Positions 1-10,403 of a stretch of 64,000 nucleotides of DNA are shown here, in pieces. Source of the stretch: CAKZLS01 sp963771545 (GTDB lineage: Bacteria; Pseudomonadota; Alphaproteobacteria; Rhodospirillales; Defluviicoccaceae); NCBI GenBank assembly GCA_963771545.1, contig CAVYTX010000003.1, positions 310,001 to 374,000 on the forward strand, in the 5' to 3' direction. A program made the translations under genes and the position numbers. Positions within the stretch are counted from its first letter, which is position 1. Every line of letters begins with the position of its first letter. Below the pieces are notes generated by a model. It ran no database searches. It was not told the origin of the DNA and was given only the letters and a program-made list of their open reading frames with translations.

Positions 1-1
1 C

Positions 2-238
2 TTCGAGGACTGGAAAACCGATACCGGCAACGACCGCCACAGCATCGTGGGCGTGGCGGCGCCCGACGGCTTCGTGGATTATGCCGGAGACGACTACCGC
101 CTGACGGAGCGCTCCCCGGCGGCTGGATCCGGCAACGCCGCGTTCGCGGTCACTCGGGATCCGCGCATGGCGATCACCCGGGACTTCTTCGGCAAGCCCC
201 GCTCCGCGACGAGCCCGTCCGCCGGCGCCTTCGAGTAG
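2..238 (+). CDS. C-terminal end of a probable right-handed beta-helix protein (5' truncated)
   Basis: Only the last 78 residues are present. The reading frame is open from base 2 and closes with TAG at 236-238. The text around residues 28-36 (DYRLTERSPAAGSG) resembles the closing segment of pectate-lyase-like or parallel beta-helix proteins, where 'DFRL..GSPAIDAG' is followed by a short 'G...P..GAFE' ending. The final GAFE fits that pattern. This suggests a secreted or surface beta-helix protein, possibly acting on polysaccharide, but no catalytic part is visible and the substrate cannot be named. The next gene, 116 bases downstream on the same strand, is unrelated. Confidence 0.5.
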   Translation, partial: FEDWKTDTGNDRHSIVGVAAPDGFVDYAGDDYRLTERSPAAGSGNAAFAVTRDPRMAITRDFFGKPRSATSPSAGAFE

Positions 239-310
239 GTCGCGGATGAGCGAATTTTGTCCGGTCCCCGGTTGCACACAAGCGCCGGAGGGTATAGCGT
301 AACGCCTTAA

Positions 311-326
311 ATTAGATTTTTCTAAT
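311..326. promoter_or_regulatory. Short palindrome upstream of the AhpD-like gene
   Basis: ATTAGA (311-316), four T residues, then TCTAAT (321-326) form a perfect 6-bp inverted repeat in an AT-rich pocket about 30 bases before the GTG start at 355. It could be an operator for a small dimeric regulator or part of the promoter. No -35/-10 pair is convincing. Confidence 0.3.
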
Positions 327-354
327 AAGCGTCGGCCTGTCAGGAGATCCTCCC

Positions 355-711
355 GTGAGCGAAAAGAACTATCCCGAAATCGTTTCCCATCTCTCGAAAG
401 TCATGAGGGACATGCACAAGGGCATTCCCGGTCCCATGAAGGGGTTCGCGGATTGCGCCGACCAGGCCAAGGCGCCGAGCGCGCTCGACGCCAAGACCAA
501 GGAGCTGATGGCCACCGCCATATCCATTGCGCTCCGCTGCGACGGGTGCCTGGGGTTTCACATCCGGGGCGCCGTCAAGCACGGGGCCACCCGCCAGGAG
601 ATGATGGACACCATCGCCGTCGCCATCATGATGAACGGCGGTCCCGCCACCGTGTATGGCGCCTACGCGCTGGAGGCCTATGATCAATTCGCCGAGAAGG
701 CCGGATCGTAG
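355..711 (+). CDS. Carboxymuconolactone decarboxylase (AhpD-like) family protein
   Basis: A 118-residue protein of the carboxymuconolactone decarboxylase/AhpD fold. The family signature is visible at about residues 62-70: CDGCLGFH, a CxxC with the downstream histidine, inside an amphipathic helix pair. In AhpD-like members the two cysteines make a redox-active disulfide that reduces peroxiredoxins; other members with CxxC have unknown substrates. The sequence alone does not assign a partner, and no ahpC lies next to it. Start: GTG at 355 has AGGAG about 8 bases upstream, and the next in-frame start would cut into the first helix. It is a single-gene unit followed by a strong hairpin at 730-752. 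Family assignment is firm; the specific reaction is unknown. Confidence 0.85.
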   Translation: MSEKNYPEIVSHLSKVMRDMHKGIPGPMKGFADCADQAKAPSALDAKTKELMATAISIALRCDGCLGFHIRGAVKHGATRQEMMDTIAVAIMMNGGPATVYGAYALEAYDQFAEKAGS

Positions 712-724
712 GGTTCGCTCGCGA

Positions 725-753
725 AAAAACCCCCGGGAAGTGCTCCCGGGGGC
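725..753 (-). terminator. Rho-independent terminator for the Bax-inhibitor gene, possibly bidirectional
   Basis: A GC stem pairs CCCCCGGGA (730-738) with TCCCGGGGG (744-752) around a 5-base loop. Read on the minus strand it is followed by TTTTTT (the A run at 724-729), the arrangement expected for the leftward gene that stops at 782. On the plus strand the hairpin also lies 19 bases after the AhpD-like stop but lacks a T tract. Confidence 0.8.
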
Positions 754-781
754 TTCGCTGTTGGTTATGCCGGCCCGGCCG

Positions 782-1520
782 CTAGTTGCGGGCGACGCCG
801 AACAGTTGCATCAGCCACACGAACATGGTCACGAAGCTGCCGTACAGCAGGAACGCGCCGAAGATGGCCTTGCGGTGGGTCACGTCGCCCTGGTCGCCCT
901 CGTAGTACCAGCCCTTGATCTGCTGGGTCTCGAAGGCGGTGAGAGCCGGCGAAGATCAGCGGCACCACGATGGACATGAGCAGGTGCAGCCCGGTGGACT
1001 GCAGGAACAGGTTCACCACGATCGCGATCAGGATGCCGAAGGTGGCCATGGTCAGGAACCGGCCCATCGCCGTGAGATCCCTCTTGGTGGTGTACCCATA
1101 GAGGCTGGTCGCGGCGAACGCGCCGGCGGTGATGAAGAACACCCGGGCGATGCTTTCCTGGGTGTAGATGTAGAAGTAGGGCGCGATCAGGGCGCCCCAC
1201 ATGGCCGCGTAGACCCAGAAGCACGCCTGGGCGGCGACCACGCTCTTGCTCATCATGATCCGCGGCGCGACGAAGCCCATGCCGAGGATGCCGATGAACA
1301 GCACCCACACGAACGGGCCGCCGACGATCGCCTGCATGACGGCCGGGTTCATGGCCACCACCATGGCGATGACGCCCGTCAGGGCGACGCCGAGGGCCAT
1401 GTAGTTGTAGACCCGAAGCATGTACTGGCGAAGGCCCACATCGATCTGAGCGGCCTCGGCCTGCGGCCGGGTCATGGTGTCGGTGCGCAGATTGAAGCGT
1501 CTGCCTGGTCCTATAGCCAT
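782..1520 (-). pseudogene. Bax inhibitor-1/YccA family membrane protein, frameshifted near its C-terminus
   Basis: A multi-span inner-membrane protein of the Bax-inhibitor-1 (TMBIM/YccA) family; members act as Ca2+ leak channels or modulate the membrane protease FtsH. Seven hydrophobic segments are seen once the frame is repaired. The unbroken frame reads well to about residue 192 (SIVVPLIFAG) and then turns into arginine-rich nonsense ending at 765. Shifting one base at about 940-947 restores LTAFETQQIKGWYYEGD and the family ending MFVWLMQLFGVARN, with TAG at 782-784. This gives about 245 residues, normal for the family. The break is therefore one inserted base, from sequencing error or recent mutation. 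Start ATG at 1520 has AGAGG upstream. A hairpin terminator follows at 730-752. Confidence 0.85.
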
Positions 1521-1600
1521 TTAAAACCTCTTTTTTCAGAAACTGACATTCCTATCGCTAATATGGCACGGGCGTCGCCGCGTGCAAGTCCATTCGGACG

Positions 1601-4137
1601 CTATTCATTGCGCAGATAGGAGCTGCTCTTCTCCCCCAGCACCCGCCAGGTGCCGGCGAACCCCATCAACAGCGTCAGAACAACGCACGCCGCGATCGTG
1701 GCCATCACCGCTCCCGGCAAAAACACCCAGGGCATGCGCATCAGAAAAACCGTCACCGCCCATGCCACAACGGTGCCCACAAACGCGGCCGCCACCCCGG
1801 TGGCGAGGCCGAGCAGGCCGTATTCCATCAGGAAACTCGCGGCGATGCGCCGCCGGGTGGCGCCCAGAACCTTGAAGATCACGGCATCGTACTGCCGGCG
1901 CCGGCGGCCGGCGGCGATGGCGCCCGCGACCACCAAGGCGCCGACGAGCACCGCAACCGACGCGGCGGCGCGGATGCCCTGGCCGATGCCCTCGATCATC
2001 GAGTTGACCGCCTCTAGGGCTTCGCGCACGCGGATGGCGGTGACGTTGTCGAACCGGTCGGACACCGCTTTTTCCACGGCGGATTCGTCGTCCGAGTCGG
2101 TGTACACGGCGGCGATATGGGTATGGGGCGCGCCGTCCAAGGTTCCGGGCGCCAGGATCAGGGCGAAGTCGAAGGGAACGGCGCGCCAGTCGATCTCGCG
2201 GAGCGACGCGATCCGCACGTCGATCTCGCGGCCGAGCACGTTGAGGGTCAAGGTGTCGCCGACCCCGACCCCGAACCCCTTGGCCAGACCGGCGTCGAAC
2301 GACACGATGGGCTCGCCGGCGTAATCCTCGGGCCACCAGGATCCGGCGACGATCTTGGCGTCTTCCGGCGGCGTCGCGGCATAGGTGAGCGCGCGGTCCC
2401 CGCGAACGGCCCACGCGGAGTCGGGGTCGATGGTGGCCTGCTCCACGGGCACGCCGGCGATCCGCACGATGCGGCCGCGCAGCGACGGCACTCGGCGCAT
2501 GTCGTCCACGCCCGCCGCTTGCTGAACGGTGGTGTCGAACGCGGCGACCTGGTTGTCCTGGATATCGATGAAAAAGAGACTTGGCGCGGCTTTCGGGAGG
2601 CGCTCATTAATCTGGGCGCGCAGGTTGCCCTCGATCAGCACCAGCGCCACCAGCACCGCGAGCCCCATGCCCAGCGACAGGACGACGCTCGGCGTCGGCG
2701 TTCCCGGCCGCGACAGGTTGCTGAGCGCCAGCCGGAATTCGGCGTTGCGCGGACGCGGCAGGCGCTGAACCAGAGTCACGATCAGGGTTCCCGCGCCCTT
2801 GAAGGTCAGCAGCGTCAGCGCCGCGCCGCCGACGAACCAGTAGGCCAGGTTACGGTCCAGCGCGGTGACGATGACCAGCGCCGCGAGCCCTAGGGCACAA
2901 AAAGCTGTCACCGCCAGATAGACGGGGCGCGGTCGGCCGGTGGCCGGCGCCACCGCCTGGCGGAACAGGTTGGCGGCCGGGATATCGCGCGCCCGGGCCA
3001 GCGGCCACAGCGCGAAGGTGAACGCCGTCAACAGGCCGAGCGCGGCGGCCTGAACGATCGGCAGCGGGTAGATCCCGGTCTCCGCGCGCACCGGCAAAAT
3101 GCCGGCGGCGGCCTCCAGGGCCACGGCGGTCAGGGCGATCCCGGCGACCAGCCCGATGACGATGCCGAGCATCGACAAGAATAGGATCTGCAGCAGATAC
3201 ACGCGGAAAACCAGCGTCCCCGGCGCGCCGACGCACTTGAAGGTGGCGATGGTGGCGACTCGGCCGTCCATGTAATTCTTTACCGCGTTGCCGACGCCGA
3301 TGCCGCCCACCAGAAGCGCGGTCAGACCGGCGAAGGTCAGAAAGACCGTCATGCGTTCGACGAAAATACGCACCCCGGGGGCGGCCTCGGAGGTGTTCTG
3401 CACCCGCCAGCCGGCGGTGGGAAACTCGGCGTTCAGCGCCTCGGTCCACGCCTTGACGTCGGCGCCGGCCGGAAGCGTCGCCCGGGTGTGGTAGCGGATC
3501 ATGCTGCCGGGCCGGACCAGGCCGGTCTCCGGCAAGGCGTCGGCGGTGATCATCAGGCGGGGGCCGAAGTTGAACACGCTGGCGACGCGGTCGGGCTCGC
3601 TGACCAGACTTGCGCGAATGTCGAGAACGGTGTCGCCCACCTTCACCCGGTCGCCTACCTTGACCCCAAGGCGGTCGAGCACATTCTGCTCGGCGACCGC
3701 CCCCCAGACGCCGTCGCGGCGCGCCAACGCGTCGGCGAGCGGCATCGCGGGGGCGAGTTCGGCGGCGCCCACTAGCGGATAGGCTCGGTCCACCGCTTTC
3801 AGCTCCACCATCGCGCGGGCATCCCGGTTCGCAGCCGGGCGGGCCATGGCCCGCATTTCGGTCATATGGGACAACGCGGCGGAACGCCGTTGCAGATAGG
3901 CGTCCTGTTCGGCCGCGAGCGAACGGTGCAGAAGCCGCAGATCCACGTCGCCGCCCAGCAGGGTCCGGGCGTCGGCGCGAAGGCCGGCGATCACCGATTG
4001 GTTGACCGTGCCGACGGCGGCGATGGCGGCGACGCCGATGGCCAGGCTGATCACCAGAACACGAAAGCCGGACAGACCGGATCGGAGCTCGCGCCGGGCC
4101 AAACGCCCGGCGAGCCGCCAGGGTGATTGCAGTTCTC

Positions 4138-4141
<4 letters not shown>
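1601..4141 (-). CDS. FtsX-like ABC transporter permease (YbbP type)
   Basis: An 846-residue membrane component of a MacB/FtsX-type ABC system. The layout is YbbP-like: one N-terminal membrane segment (about residues 20-45), a long periplasmic domain, a first FtsX core of three to four segments (about 250-390), further segments, a second periplasmic domain, and a final FtsX core ending at the C-terminus. Such permeases usually perform mechanotransmission or lipoprotein/lipid extraction rather than classical import. I start at ATG 4141 because it overlaps the ATPase stop as ATGA, a standard translational coupling; the longer frame to 4231 adds an arginine-rich stretch inside the ATPase gene. 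With the ATPase and divergent tesA this repeats the tesA-ybbA-ybbP arrangement known from enterobacteria. Substrate unknown. Confidence 0.88.
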
Positions 4142-4895
<754 letters not shown>

Positions 4896-4908
<13 letters not shown>

Positions 4909-5633
4909 CGAAATGGACCCCGAGCGCGGCAATGGGTGGCGGGTATGTGTCTACCCGATATGGCCTGGCGCGATGCTTTGTCAACGCGAGGGGGTTTCTG
5001 CTTCTCGCCGTCCTTGCTTTCGCGGTCCTCGCGCCGGGGGCGGGCGGGGCGTCCGGGCCCACGCGTCTTCTGGTCCTGGGCGACAGCCTAGCGGCCGGCT
5101 ATGGTTTGCCGCGACAGGACGGGTTCGCGGCTCAACTCGAGCGGTCGTTGCGCGCCGAGGGTCTCGACGTCATGGTGATCAACGCCGGCGTGTCCGGAGA
5201 TACGACCGCCGGCGGCTTGGCTCGCCTGGATTGGCTCTTGGACTCGGCCGGCGCCGACGGTCCGGACGCGGTGATCGTCGAGCTTGGCGCCAATGATGGC
5301 CTCAGGGGCTTCGACCCCGACGTGACCTACGAAAATCTCGATCGCATCGTCGGCCGTCTCGGGGAGCGCGGATTGCCGATCCTGATCGCGGGAATGCGGG
5401 CGCCGCCGAACCTTGGCCGCGAGTACGTGGAGGCGTTCGACGCCGTTTTCCCCCGGCTCGCCGCCAGCCATGGCGCGCCGCTTTATCCGTTCTTCCTGGA
5501 CGGCGTCGCCGCGGACCCGGATCTCAACCAGGACGACGGCATCCACCCCAATCGCGACGGCGTCGCCGAAATCGTCCGCCGCATCACGCCGGCGGTCAAG
5601 ACGCTGGTCAACCAAGCGGAGAAAGCGAAATGA
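4896..5633 (+). CDS. tesA: Periplasmic GDSL arylesterase / acyl-CoA thioesterase I (TesA)
   Basis: A secreted SGNH hydrolase of the TesA family, which hydrolyses acyl thioesters and simple esters in the periplasm. Block I is GDSLAAGYGL with the nucleophile serine, block II contains a glycine (INAGVSGDTT), block III is ELGANDGL, and block V is DGIHPNRDG with the catalytic Asp and His. A hydrophobic signal segment (GFLLLAVLAFAVLAPG) precedes the mature part. The start is uncertain. ATG 4896 has a close GGAGG but gives a long n-region; GTG 4947 gives a more typical signal peptide. The stop overlaps the next ATG as ATGA, so the FIST gene is translationally coupled. The divergent ybbA/ybbP pair is the classical neighbour. 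Confidence 0.88.
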
Positions 5634-6745
5634 ACCGATTCAAGACCGTTCATGCCGCCGGCGAGGATTGGGCCCACGCCGCACAGGCCTGCGCCGACGG
5701 TCTCGCCAGCGTCGCCCGGGAGGCCAATTTCGCCTTTATCTACGTCACCGATCTCCTGGCGGAGGATTTCGGCAAGATCCTCGCTTACCTTCGTCAGAAG
5801 ACCGGCATCGAGCATTGGGTGGGCAGCGTCGGCATCGGAATTTGCGCCGAGCGCGCGGAATATTTCGACTGCCGGGCGGTGGCGGTGATGGCGGCCCATC
5901 TTCCCGAGGAGTCGTTTCGCGTCTTTCCCGCCATCAGCGAGGATGCCGATCAGCTGTCGCCGGAAAACCGATCCTGGATCGCCGGGGCGTCTCCCCATTT
6001 CGGTATTGTTCACGGCGATCCCACCAATCCCCGAACCCCGCGGTTAATCGATGAACTCGCGGGGCACGGCGCCATGTTTCTGGTGGGAGGGCTGACATCG
6101 TCGCGGGCCGCCTGCCACCAGGTGGCGGAGCGCATCACCGGTGGCGGCCTCTCCGGCGTTCTGTTCGGCCCGGACGTGGGAGTACAGACCGCTCTGAGCC
6201 AGGGATGCGACCCCGTGGGCGGCCATCATCTGATTTCCGACTGCCTGGACAATGTGTTGATCGGCCTTGACGGCCGCTGCGCGCTGGACGTGTTCAAGGA
6301 GGATATCGGTGAACTCCTGGCCCGCGACCTCAACCGGGTGACCGGGTACATCCACGCGGCGATTCCGCTGCCCGGTTCGGACACCGGCGACTACATGGTC
6401 CGCAACCTGATCGCCATCGATCCCGAGCACGGGTGGCTGGCGATCGGCGAACCCGTTTCCGTGGGCGATCGCGTGATGTTCGTGCGCCGCGATCCGCGAA
6501 CCGCCGAACACGACCTGAAAATCAAGATGGTGAATTTACAGAAGAGGCTGAGCGGGCCGCCCCGCGGCGGGGTGTATTTCTCGTGTGTCGCCCGTGGACC
6601 GGGGATGTTCGGCGAGCCCGGACGCGAGATGGCTATCCTGCAGGATCAATTGGGCGACATTCCCTTGGTCGGATTCTATTGTGGCGGAGAGATTTCCAAC
6701 GGCCGGATCTATGGCTATACCGGCGTCCTGACGCTATTCACATAG
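5630..6745 (+). CDS. FIST N- and C-domain sensory protein
   Basis: A 371-residue soluble protein with the FIST layout: FIST_N over about residues 25-220 and FIST_C (intracellular signal transduction C domain) over about 225-360. Visible hallmarks include the glycine-rich strand GSVGIGICA, FLVGGLTSS in the middle, and the C-terminal VGFYCGGEIS. FIST proteins are thought to bind small ligands such as amino acids and usually pass the signal to histidine kinases or cyclases; here no output domain is fused and no kinase is adjacent. The ATG overlaps the tesA stop (ATGA), so the two are co-translated. The stop codon abuts a short dispersed repeat shared with 61814-61836. Ligand unknown. Confidence 0.85.
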   Translation: MNRFKTVHAAGEDWAHAAQACADGLASVAREANFAFIYVTDLLAEDFGKILAYLRQKTGIEHWVGSVGIGICAERAEYFDCRAVAVMAAHLPEESFRVFPAISEDADQLSPENRSWIAGASPHFGIVHGDPTNPRTPRLIDELAGHGAMFLVGGLTSSRAACHQVAERITGGGLSGVLFGPDVGVQTALSQGCDPVGGHHLISDCLDNVLIGLDGRCALDVFKEDIGELLARDLNRVTGYIHAAIPLPGSDTGDYMVRNLIAIDPEHGWLAIGEPVSVGDRVMFVRRDPRTAEHDLKIKMVNLQKRLSGPPRGGVYFSCVARGPGMFGEPGREMAILQDQLGDIPLVGFYCGGEISNGRIYGYTGVLTLFT

Positions 6746-6773
6746 AACCATATGTTAGATCCGGACCACTAGA
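6741..6773. repeat. Short intergenic repeat, copy 1 (CTAGTGGTC-type)
   Basis: Read on the minus strand, 6773 downwards gives CTAGTGGTCCGGATCTAACA and continues TATGG. The plus strand at 61814 gives CTAGTGGTCTGGATCCCACA, differing at three positions. Both copies abut the stop codon of the upstream gene. This copy has only one arm; the copy at 61814-61864 is a full inverted repeat. Confidence 0.5.
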
Positions 6774-6786
6774 GCCGAGACCCATC

Positions 6787-7335
6787 ATGCTCCGCCTGTT
6801 CGTCGCGGTCCCGCTCCCCGGAAACGTTCAATCGGACCTCGCCGGTTTGTGTTCCGGAGTGCCGGGCGCCCGGTGGGTCGCCGCCGACAACATGCATTTG
6901 ACGCTTCGCTTTATCGGCGAGGTGGGACGGGGCGATGCCGACGACATCCACCGGGCGCTCGGCCGCATCCATCTCCCGGCCTTCGATCTGGCCGTGTCGG
7001 GTGTCGGGTGTTTCGAAACCGGGCGCAAGGTTCATACGCTATGGGCGAATGTGGAGAAGTCGGAAATGCTCACGCGCCTGCGCGAAAAGGTGGAGGCCGC
7101 CGTGGTCCGCGAAGGCTTGGAACCCGAAGGGCGCAAGTTCAAGGCGCATGTAACGCTCGCGCGGTTTCGACGAGGGGCCGCCGGCCGTATCGGCGCCTAC
7201 ATCGAAACCCATGACCGGTTTCGTTCGGGACCGTTTCGCGTTGAGCATTTCACCTTGTTTCGCAGTCATCTGGGAAACGAGGGGCCCCATTACGAGCCGC
7301 TGGCTGAATATCCCTTGGACGGCGCAAAACAATAA
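6787..7335 (+). CDS. thpR: RNA 2',3'-cyclic phosphodiesterase (2H phosphoesterase)
   Basis: A 182-residue cytoplasmic enzyme of the 2H phosphoesterase superfamily that opens RNA 2',3'-cyclic phosphates and was historically called 2'-5' RNA ligase. Both catalytic HxT motifs are present: HLTLRF near residue 38 and HVTLARF near residue 121. The length and the N-terminal RLFVAVPLP are typical. A longer open frame begins at 6433 but overlaps the FIST gene; ATG 6787 sits exactly at the family N-terminus. The weak upstream region (about 40 bases after the FIST stop, occupied by a short repeat) suggests it may still be read from the tesA promoter. The convergent neighbour ends 10 bases after it. Confidence 0.9.
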   Translation: MLRLFVAVPLPGNVQSDLAGLCSGVPGARWVAADNMHLTLRFIGEVGRGDADDIHRALGRIHLPAFDLAVSGVGCFETGRKVHTLWANVEKSEMLTRLREKVEAAVVREGLEPEGRKFKAHVTLARFRRGAAGRIGAYIETHDRFRSGPFRVEHFTLFRSHLGNEGPHYEPLAEYPLDGAKQ

Positions 7336-7345
7336 CCGATCGGGT

Positions 7346-10048
7346 TTACAGGTTCTTTTTTTGCAAATAATTTTTGCAGTACACTGTTTCTCCAATTCCT
7401 TTGTCAAATATCCAGTTATCGGCATTCTTGCCGCAGTACTCATATATTTTCGCTGGGTTTTCCGTGCTGTTGAAGTCGAGGCCGCGTAGCTTCTGCAGTT
7501 CGCTGAGCATTGCGTGGAAAAAGTTCTGAGTCTTCGGAGCGGGCGCTGTTTTTGCCGGCATCTCGGCGGTCATTTGTCTGGCCTCCCGCGTGCCGGCCTC
7601 GGCAGCCAGCGACATCAGCAAGCTTGCCGTGATTTGGCCATCGACCTTGATTCCCTGATCTCTCTGGAAACTACGAACGGCCGATTGCGTCTTCGATCCC
7701 GGAACGCCATCCACCGGGCCGGGATCGTAGCCTAAATCGCGGAGATATTTCTGCGTTTGGGTCGCGCGCGCCCGATTCTTTATTGCGCCCGGCGCCGATT
7801 CCCCTTCGGCCCGCATTGCGCCCGGCGCCGATTCCCCTTCGGCCCGCATTGCGCCCGGCGCCGATTCCCCTTCGGCCCGACTACGCTCGCGCGGCTGTGG
7901 CTGCATCATTGCGGCACCCTCCAGTTCCAGGCTCTTGGCATCCACCTTCGCCTGTTGGGGGGGCGCTGACAACTGGGTTGCCGCCGTTTCCGGCGAAACC
8001 GGCTCGGCTCGCGTGGAAATCAGGTGGACAAGGTCCGGCCGGTTCTTCTCTCGGGCGATATCCAACGCCGATCGTCCCGTGTCGTCCACCGCATGAATAT
8101 CGGCGTCCCGCATCAACAACAATCGAACGCTCTCTTTATCACCCACATCAACGGCGGCCATCAGCGGGGTTTGGCCCCGAGCGTCGGCGGCATTGACCTT
8201 CGCGCCCGCCGTCAGAAGAGCATATACGACATCGGCGTGCCCCGCTCTCGCGGCGGCGATCAGCGGCGTAACGCCCAGATCGGATTTGCCGATTTGTCCT
8301 TCCATCTCCGATCCCTCATGAGTCATGGCCACTATGGCGTTCTCCCGCGCAGCAGGACCGCCGGACGCTTGAGGCATGCCCGGCGCGGACGTCCCCGCCG
8401 CCGTGGAAAATCCGCTCTCCGAGTCCGTGTTGCTGGTTCCAAGGGATGGGTTGGCGCCCCGATCGATAAGGTAGCGGACCATGGCTTCGTCGCCTTTGTC
8501 CGCGGCAACCATCAGGAGAGTTCCGCCGTCCGCGATCGGCGCATTGATGTCCGCTCCCGCGTCGAGAAGAGCCGCAATGGCTTTCACATCGCCCATTAAA
8601 ACAGCTTTTTCCAACGGTGATCCCGATGCTTCGGACAGCGCCGTTTCATTCCGTTCGGGAGCGGGCGAACGCACGACCCCGCTTGGAGACGACACCTCAC
8701 CGGATTGCGCCGGTCCGGCAAGGGACTCCGTTCGCGACGTATCCTCCCCGCTGTTGGCGGGAACGTCCGGACTAAGCGACGCTTTGTCGTTGGTCTGTCC
8801 GTCCGCGAGCAGGTAAACGGCCACCGCTCCAACCACCGACAGCACACCCAGGGCCGCCCATCTCTTACGCCCATGACCGCGCACCCGAGCCCGGGTTAGG
8901 TCTTTCGCATCCACCAACACGTGCGAGGTTAGGTCCCGGCCCGACGGCATTTCGGAGCCCAACGTCCGATTCTTCTCGTTCGGTGCGTCGATCGAGGCGC
9001 CGGCAATGACCCGATCCGCGCGTTCCCTAGTCAACGCCTCATCGGATGCCGTTGGGGTGAATGTGGGGCGGGCGGCTTGGAAACGAGGTGAAACTCCGTG
9101 ACGCCGCGAATTGGCGCTTGCAACGGTTTCCCGGACCTTGTCCAGTCCAGCGTTCACTTGAGGCGGGCGGCGCTCATGCTCGATCTTTATGGCTTCCGGC
9201 TTTATGGCTTCCGGCCTCATGGTTTCCGGCGGGCGCCCCTCGTCGCCGCTCGGGGCCACCTGATCGATCACCTGCGCGGAAACTGCTTTTCGAGACTGGC
9301 CGGCCGCGATCACCATGGCGGCCCGGCATATGCGGTTGATCGCTTGTGGATTGCCATGGGAATAGTGCGCCACCCGAGCGATGGCTTCGGACATAAGCAC
9401 CTGGGTTCCCCCATAACCCGCCATTTGGAGGCGGTGCAAAACGTACGATTCCACGTCCCGCAGACTCAACGGAGTCAGTGAGACATGCGCCTCATGTTGG
9501 TCGCCGGGCCGATCGCGGATTCTATCCAATCGCCGCGCAAGATCCTGCGAACCCGCCAGGACGATGGAAACAGCCGCGTCATCGTTCGTGTCTGCCTTGA
9601 GCATGGCCAGAAGCGCCGACAGCGTCTCCGCGGTCAAACTGTCGGCATCATCCAAAAGCAAAATCGCCGTGTTTCCGCAAACGCCGATCGAACGCAGCAT
9701 CCCGGCGAGGCTAATTCGGTTTTCCGCTTCCTGGTTTGTCTCGGACTGCCCACGAAAGCCGACCTGAACCCCGAAGGCGACCATGATCTCGTCAAGAGAC
9801 GGACCGCCAAGACAGGACAGATAAACAACAAGATGATCCGCGGCATCCAGTTCCTCCGCAAGACAGTGAAGAAGCATAGTCTTGCCGACGCCGCGCTCGC
9901 CCGAAACGATCGCAAGGCCGATCCCATTGCGCAACCCGTCGAGCAATAGTTGGTGGTCCCGGCGCAGCTTTGGATCAAAATACACGAACCGAGGGTCCGG
10001 AGAAATCCCAAAGGGCTCCAGCCCAACGCCCAACACATCGCTGTCCAT
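7346..10048 (-). CDS. AAA ATPase (ExeA/GspA-like) fused to ankyrin repeats and a peptidoglycan-binding domain
   Basis: A 900-residue multidomain protein. Residues 1-270 form an ExeA/GspA-type AAA ATPase: it opens PFGISPDPRFVYFD, has Walker A GERGVGKT at 50-57 and Walker B ILLLDDAD near 130. A single membrane segment (about 395-415, ALGVLSVVGAVAVYLLAD) places the rest in the periplasm. Ankyrin-like repeats cover about 490-690 (typical GADINAPIADGGTLLMVAA and GAKVNAADARGQTPLMAA). Three identical 11-residue units follow at about 723-756, then a peptidoglycan-binding type 1 domain at about 765-825 (LRDLGYDPGPVDGVPGSKTQ) and an unassigned tail with two cysteines. GspA proteins use ATP to open the wall for secretin assembly; a similar wall-remodelling role is plausible but no secretin genes are nearby. 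Start ATG 10048. Confidence 0.85.
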   Translation of the reverse strand: MDSDVLGVGLEPFGISPDPRFVYFDPKLRRDHQLLLDGLRNGIGLAIVSGERGVGKTMLLHCLAEELDAADHLVVYLSCLGGPSLDEIMVAFGVQVGFRGQSETNQEAENRISLAGMLRSIGVCGNTAILLLDDADSLTAETLSALLAMLKADTNDDAAVSIVLAGSQDLARRLDRIRDRPGDQHEAHVSLTPLSLRDVESYVLHRLQMAGYGGTQVLMSEAIARVAHYSHGNPQAINRICRAAMVIAAGQSRKAVSAQVIDQVAPSGDEGRPPETMRPEAIKPEAIKIEHERRPPQVNAGLDKVRETVASANSRRHGVSPRFQAARPTFTPTASDEALTRERADRVIAGASIDAPNEKNRTLGSEMPSGRDLTSHVLVDAKDLTRARVRGHGRKRWAALGVLSVVGAVAVYLLADGQTNDKASLSPDVPANSGEDTSRTESLAGPAQSGEVSSPSGVVRSPAPERNETALSEASGSPLEKAVLMGDVKAIAALLDAGADINAPIADGGTLLMVAADKGDEAMVRYLIDRGANPSLGTSNTDSESGFSTAAGTSAPGMPQASGGPAARENAIVAMTHEGSEMEGQIGKSDLGVTPLIAAARAGHADVVYALLTAGAKVNAADARGQTPLMAAVDVGDKESVRLLLMRDADIHAVDDTGRSALDIAREKNRPDLVHLISTRAEPVSPETAATQLSAPPQQAKVDAKSLELEGAAMMQPQPRERSRAEGESAPGAMRAEGESAPGAMRAEGESAPGAIKNRARATQTQKYLRDLGYDPGPVDGVPGSKTQSAVRSFQRDQGIKVDGQITASLLMSLAAEAGTREARQMTAEMPAKTAPAPKTQNFFHAMLSELQKLRGLDFNSTENPAKIYEYCGKNADNWIFDKGIGETVYCKNYLQKKNL
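7782..7880. repeat. Three tandem 33-bp repeats inside the AAA/ankyrin gene
   Basis: Three head-to-tail copies of a 33-base unit start at 7782, 7815 and 7848; the third diverges only at its last bases. In the protein they encode the 11-residue unit AEGESAPGAMR three times, a flexible linker between the ankyrin part and the peptidoglycan-binding domain. The near-perfect identity implies recent slippage and probable copy-number variation between strains. Confidence 0.95.
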
Positions 10049-10403
10049 TACTATTTACTCATTGCTCCGCCCGGTCCCTGCTATCCAGGTTTCGCCCGAT
10101 TCCAGCTATCTAGTTGCGAGCGATCGCGCAGCAAATCCACAGTTGATGCTGCGCCATGCCTCGATCCAGCGTCCCCACGCGCCTCTTGACTTCTCAAACG
10201 TTATCAGCACACTAACCCGGTTACTACATTAAACGCCGGGATGCAAATTTTCGTAAGTAAACATTGCAGAAATAGCACAATAAGCAAATATCTTCGTAGG
10301 GGAGAGTGTCAAATGCCGACGGTCGCTATCCCTGCCCGTTGGCACCGCGTGTCCTTTTCTTGTGACGCCGAACGTTGGCGGAGCGGATGTGAGGTTGATC
10401 GCC
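10049..10403. other. Divergent intergenic region with candidate promoter and short leader ORF
   Basis: This 355-base gap separates the leftward AAA/ankyrin gene from the rightward aminotransferase. A plausible sigma70-type promoter is TTGACT at 10186-10191 followed about 18 bases later by CACTAA. Downstream, AGGGGAGAG at 10298-10306 is the strongest ribosome-binding site in the gap. It sits in front of ATG 10313, which begins a 36-codon frame ending at 10423, out of frame with and overlapping the aminotransferase start. No other gene is seen. Confidence 0.4.
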
